Part shown: positions 45,155-64,000 of the stretch, one piece after another
Numbering within the stretch: position 1 is the first letter of the stretch
How the letters are laid out: every line of letters begins with the position of its first letter
NCBI RefSeq assembly: GCF_037325665.1
Contig: NC_090253.1
Location: forward strand, 14,943,782 to 15,007,781
Reading direction: 5' to 3'
DNA from: Littorina saxatilis
Taxonomy: Eukaryota > Mollusca > Gastropoda > Littorinimorpha > Littorinidae
Length of the DNA stretch: 64,000 nt
Translations under genes and position numbers: made by a program
The notes under the pieces: model-generated
Databases searched by the model: none
Told to the model about the DNA's origin: nothing
The model's input: the letters and a program-made list of their open reading frames with translations, nothing else

Positions 45155-45761
45155 ATTGATCGCCATGCACGGCCAAAGTTCTCGATGGATCTGCTTCAAA
45201 TTTGGTGGGCTTATTGACAGAGACCCCGGACACAACCTGATCGATGAGATATTTCAACACGTGCTCTCAGCGCGCAGCGCTGAACCGATTTTCGTTTTTC
45301 ACTGCACGTTACTATTTTTAGATCTTCCTTCCTTCGTGCGCCGGCGTCAATCGATATTCCCGTTTGTACGTTACTATATTTAGAAGGTCACTGCACGTTA
45401 CTATTTTTAGATCTCCCTTCCTTCGTGCGCCGGCGATGCCGGCGTACACCCGGCAAAGCCGGGTCCCCGGCGACGGCCGGGTATTCGGCTCTACTTCTTC
45501 CCGGCGAAGCGGGTAATCATCTAGTATGCAATACATTTAAACAAATGCTTTTTTCAATTTTTAATGACAAAAGCTGTAATCATAGATCAAAAGCCGAGTT
45601 ATACAGTTATTTTTAATCATTAAAGTAAACAGTGCCCCAGTAAATAGATAGGAATGCTCTCGTGAAGAAAAGTCGTTTTTCTTTTCAACTGACCGTACTG
45701 ATTGTATTTTAGAGAAAAAGGCGTACAAAATACGGCGAAATCATATGGGTTTCCAGGTCTG
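44950..45761. mobile_element. CAGACCTG-ended non-autonomous DNA element, copy 1
   Basis: Starts CAGACCTGGGAACCCC and ends GGTTTCCAGGTCTG, with GTACAT duplicated on both sides (44,944 and 45,762). It is interrupted by a Helitron-like insertion at about 45,105-45,526. Confidence 0.8.
45105..45526 (+). mobile_element. Helitron-like non-autonomous element
   Basis: Begins after an AT run at ACGACTTGTGTCTGTG with a GT microsatellite and ends with a GC-rich hairpin (CCGGCGAAGCGGGT) shortly before CTAGT. A 3' hairpin followed by CTRR and then T is the Helitron signature. The related element at 58,802-59,095 provides the uninterrupted arrangement. No helicase is encoded. Confidence 0.5.
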
Positions 45762-45807
45762 GTACATGGATGTGCAATTACAAAAATACATGTTCTTACA
45801 CACAAAC

Positions 45808-45809
45808 AT

Positions 45810-45861
<52 letters not shown>

Positions 45862-45880
45862 GCACACACACACACACACT
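45808..45880. repeat. (AC)n microsatellite
   Basis: AC run with one ATGTGC interruption. The stretch 45,881-46,700 shows nothing else. Confidence 0.9.
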
Positions 45881-46699
45881 TATAAACAATTCAAGTACCG
45901 ATACTGTTCCACCACACTTAAAGTATCACAGAATTCAGTCTAATGAGAATTCAATCCAAATATCTAGGTCTGCAAGCTACAAACAGCTAGCTGTGCTTTA
46001 TATTTATGAGCATGTCTTTGCATCATAGTTGGCCAGTCAAAAGCTGGAGTAACACAAACATAAAAACTATACAGCTTGTCGCAGGTAATTCCCTGAACAT
46101 TTCCTCAACAAGATTGTTCAAATAAGCTGCAAAACAATAATGCAATGAATAACGCAAAAATAATTCCATGGGCGGAAAGCAGATGTAGCTCTTGTTTCTC
46201 ATCCTGGCAACGCTAAATTTAGCTCTGTGGCCTACTCCTTGGCCTGGTCCCCTGAAGACAGATGTTCGACTTCAAGTAGTATTTTAAACTTGCACCTTTA
46301 TCTCCTCAATACCCCTGCGTACCAGGCAGCACAACCATACCCTCTGTCTGAGGAAGCCAACAAAGTCAAATATGCTTGTACTACAGTGGTACCTGTGATG
46401 AAAGAACACTCTAGGGACCTGCAAAAATGTCCCTACAGTGCAGTTGGCCTGTGTGTTTTGGTCAAGATATTAGACAAAGGGACAAAAAGCTGTCCTCTAT
46501 TTGGAGGTGTCCTCTCATTGGAGGGGACTCACATCGCAGGTACCACTGTGGACATTTCACACACACACACACACACACATATATATTCTGGATTAAGCTT
46601 AAGAACCCATGACTGTATTCCACCTGAGCGTACACTGAAATTACTAAGTTTTAATACATCTTGCTGCCCTAAAATGACTCCACTGAAGGTGGCAGTAAT

Positions 46700-46804
46700 T
46701 CTTCATCATTATCATCATCTTCATCATCACCATCATCACGATGATGATGATGATGATCATCATCATCATCATCATCACCATCATCACCATCATCACGACA
46801 ATCA
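46700..46804. repeat. (ATC)n trinucleotide repeat with an inverted (GAT)n segment
   Basis: CATCAT runs flank GATGATGATGATGATG at about 46,739-46,756, so the DNA can fold back locally. Confidence 0.85.
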
Positions 46805-46809
46805 TATCT

Positions 46810-46890
46810 AACTTTCTTTCTTTATTTGGTGTTTAACGTCGTTTTCAACCACGAAGGTTATATCGCGACGGGGAAAGGGGGGAGAGGGGA
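46810..46890 (-). mobile_element. SINE family B, strongly 5'-truncated
   Basis: Only the 3' end remains, flanked by ATCATATCTAACTTT on both sides. Its minus-strand AATAAA lies about 390 bp beyond the MCCC1 stop codon. Confidence 0.85.
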
Positions 46891-47201
46891 TCATATCTAA
46901 CTTTAACTGTAATGCACACATCCCATTCAGAACATTTCAAAGTACAGCACTCTATACATATATACCAACATATTCAATGATGGACAAAAAAACACATTTA
47001 CTCTTTTAGCTATCACACACAGTTACGCCCATTTTCCTCTTTCCCTCCGTCTTATTTCTTGCTTCTGCAAAACATACAACCAGGGTTGTGGAGAGTCAGA
47101 AAAGTTACATAAGTCGACATATTTTACAGTTTGCTTTCTTTTGCAAGACACACATACATACATTATCATAAAATTCTTGGTCACTTAATTACTCCCACAA
47201 C

Positions 47202-62977
<15,776 letters not shown>

Positions 62978-63106
62978 CTAAAAATGCCACGAAAAAAAAG
63001 AAACAAGTGTTTGAATTTAACTCGGACGAAAAAAAACGGTCAAGTAATGTCTTATCAATCTCACCACCTTGAAAAGAAACATAATTATGACTCGGTGCAG
63101 TTTATC

Positions 63107-63520
63107 GGGGTGGGGATATAGCTCAGTTGGTAGCGCGCTGGATTTGTATTCAGTTGGCCGCTGTCAGCGTGAGTTTGATCCCAGGTTCGGCGGAAATTTA
63201 TTTCACAGAGTCAACTTTGTGTGCAGACTCTCTTTGGTGTCCGAACCCCCCCCCCCCCCCCCCCCCCCCCCCTATGTACACTACATTGGGTGTGCACGTT
63301 AAAGATCCCACGATTGACAAAAGGGTCTTTCCTGGCAAAATTGCTTAGGCACAGTTAATAATTGTCTACCTATACCCGTGTGACTTGGAATAATAGGCCG
63401 TGAAAGGTAAATATGCGCCGAAATGGCTGCAATCTACTGGCCGTATAAAATTTCATCTCACACGGCATCACTGCAGAGCGCCTAGAACTGTACCCACGGA
63501 ATATGCGCGATATAAGCCTC

Positions 63521-63565
<45 letters not shown>
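63107..63565 (+). mobile_element. Chimeric tRNA-headed SINE
   Basis: The head GGGGATATAGCTCAGTTGG matches family C. The middle, GTTAAAGATCCCACGATTG and following, matches family E (35,481). The 3' end is GTACCCACGGAATATGCGC with an (ATTG)n tail. A C-run of about 30 interrupts it. Confidence 0.75.
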
Positions 63566-64000
63566 GTTTAAACCATCCTTTACAGACTTATTTTTCAAAA
63601 GTTCTTTCACACAGCTGACAGCAATTGAGACGGACTCAGCCTTTTGAGGAACAGGTCGTCTTAACCAATCAAGAGTCTGGGGGTACGACGGCACGCCAGG
63701 ATGAAGAAATTGAGTTTGTTAGGCGGGAGGGACAATGCTAGGTTTTGGTGGAAAAAAAGCTAGGTAAAAGCATTTCTTGGGGACCATTCACTGCGAAGAA
63801 GGCCAGGATTTGGTGAGAGTAGGCAAGCATCAATCTTGCAGTGGCACAGCTGGCAATTATTGAAGACTGCAGATCGCCAGACGACTCTTTTACCAGCATA
63901 AAATCCTTTTATATACAACCTCACTTAGTCTAGCCGGAAGCCCGTACAAAGCGGGCGTCGGATCCTGATGCGCTTACACCATTGCACCTTCATGTACAAA
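63566..64000. other. MCCC1 intron at the right edge
   Basis: A 60-odd-codon minus-strand frame (LDWLRRPVPQKAESVSIAV) lies at about 63,560-63,694, but I cannot assign it; it is not part of MCCC1. Nothing else is recognised. Confidence 0.4.

Noticed and set aside
46227-46811. 194-codon + strand frame ending in His/Asp repeats
   Set aside because: Composition follows the ATC/GAT repeat and an AC run; no splice or homology support, and it is downstream of MCCC1 on the opposite strand.

Overview
The window looks like nuclear DNA of a marine gastropod or related mollusc. It has intron-rich animal genes with GT-AG splice sites, long dinucleotide tracts, and dense repeats of the kind seen in snail genomes (tRNA-headed SINEs, short inverted-repeat DNA elements, LINE fragments). 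The species assignment is an inference from repeat style and was not tested.

Three host genes can be read exon by exon with matching splice phases. TMEM97 (sigma-2 receptor, EXPERA family) lies on the + strand at 16,101-19,774 and is complete at 171 codons. EIF4H (translation initiation factor 4H) lies on the - strand at 27,861-40,548, complete in seven exons, 338 codons, with enlarged Gly/Arg-rich regions. MCCC1 (biotin-carrying alpha subunit of mitochondrial methylcrotonoyl-CoA carboxylase) lies on the - strand from 62,977 down to its stop at 47,202; twelve exons are present and its 5' exons are beyond the right edge. A fourth locus, a THAP-domain gene on the - strand at 2,554-5,440, has damaged THAP exons but two intact downstream exons. 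The genes are unrelated in function: cholesterol trafficking, translation and leucine breakdown.

The most striking structure is at 8,347-13,615. It is a 5.27-kb palindromic fold-back element inserted into the C-terminal coding part of an L2/CR1-like LINE. Each arm has a 46-bp tip, about 620 bp of TAAATAA-rich DNA, about 195 bp of unique sequence, and then 117 or 118 perfectly phased copies of a 15-bp unit. A 12-bp AT loop separates the arms. The insertion is flanked by CTCCTG on both sides, and removing the element plus one CTCCTG rejoins the LINE reading frame. It carries no recognisable transposase.

The rest is intergenic or intronic DNA built from at least ten repeat families. These include a SINE present nine times in one orientation (one copy with a heavily one-sided T-to-C pattern), tRNA-headed SINEs with exchanged modules, an 0.85-kb family inserted into itself, a TTA-duplicating MITE, a CAGACCTG-ended DNA transposon family with 6-bp target duplications, a pogo-like remnant, and an element rich in AAGGTCA half-sites. 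No CRISPR array, rRNA gene, true tRNA gene or virus-like element was recognised.
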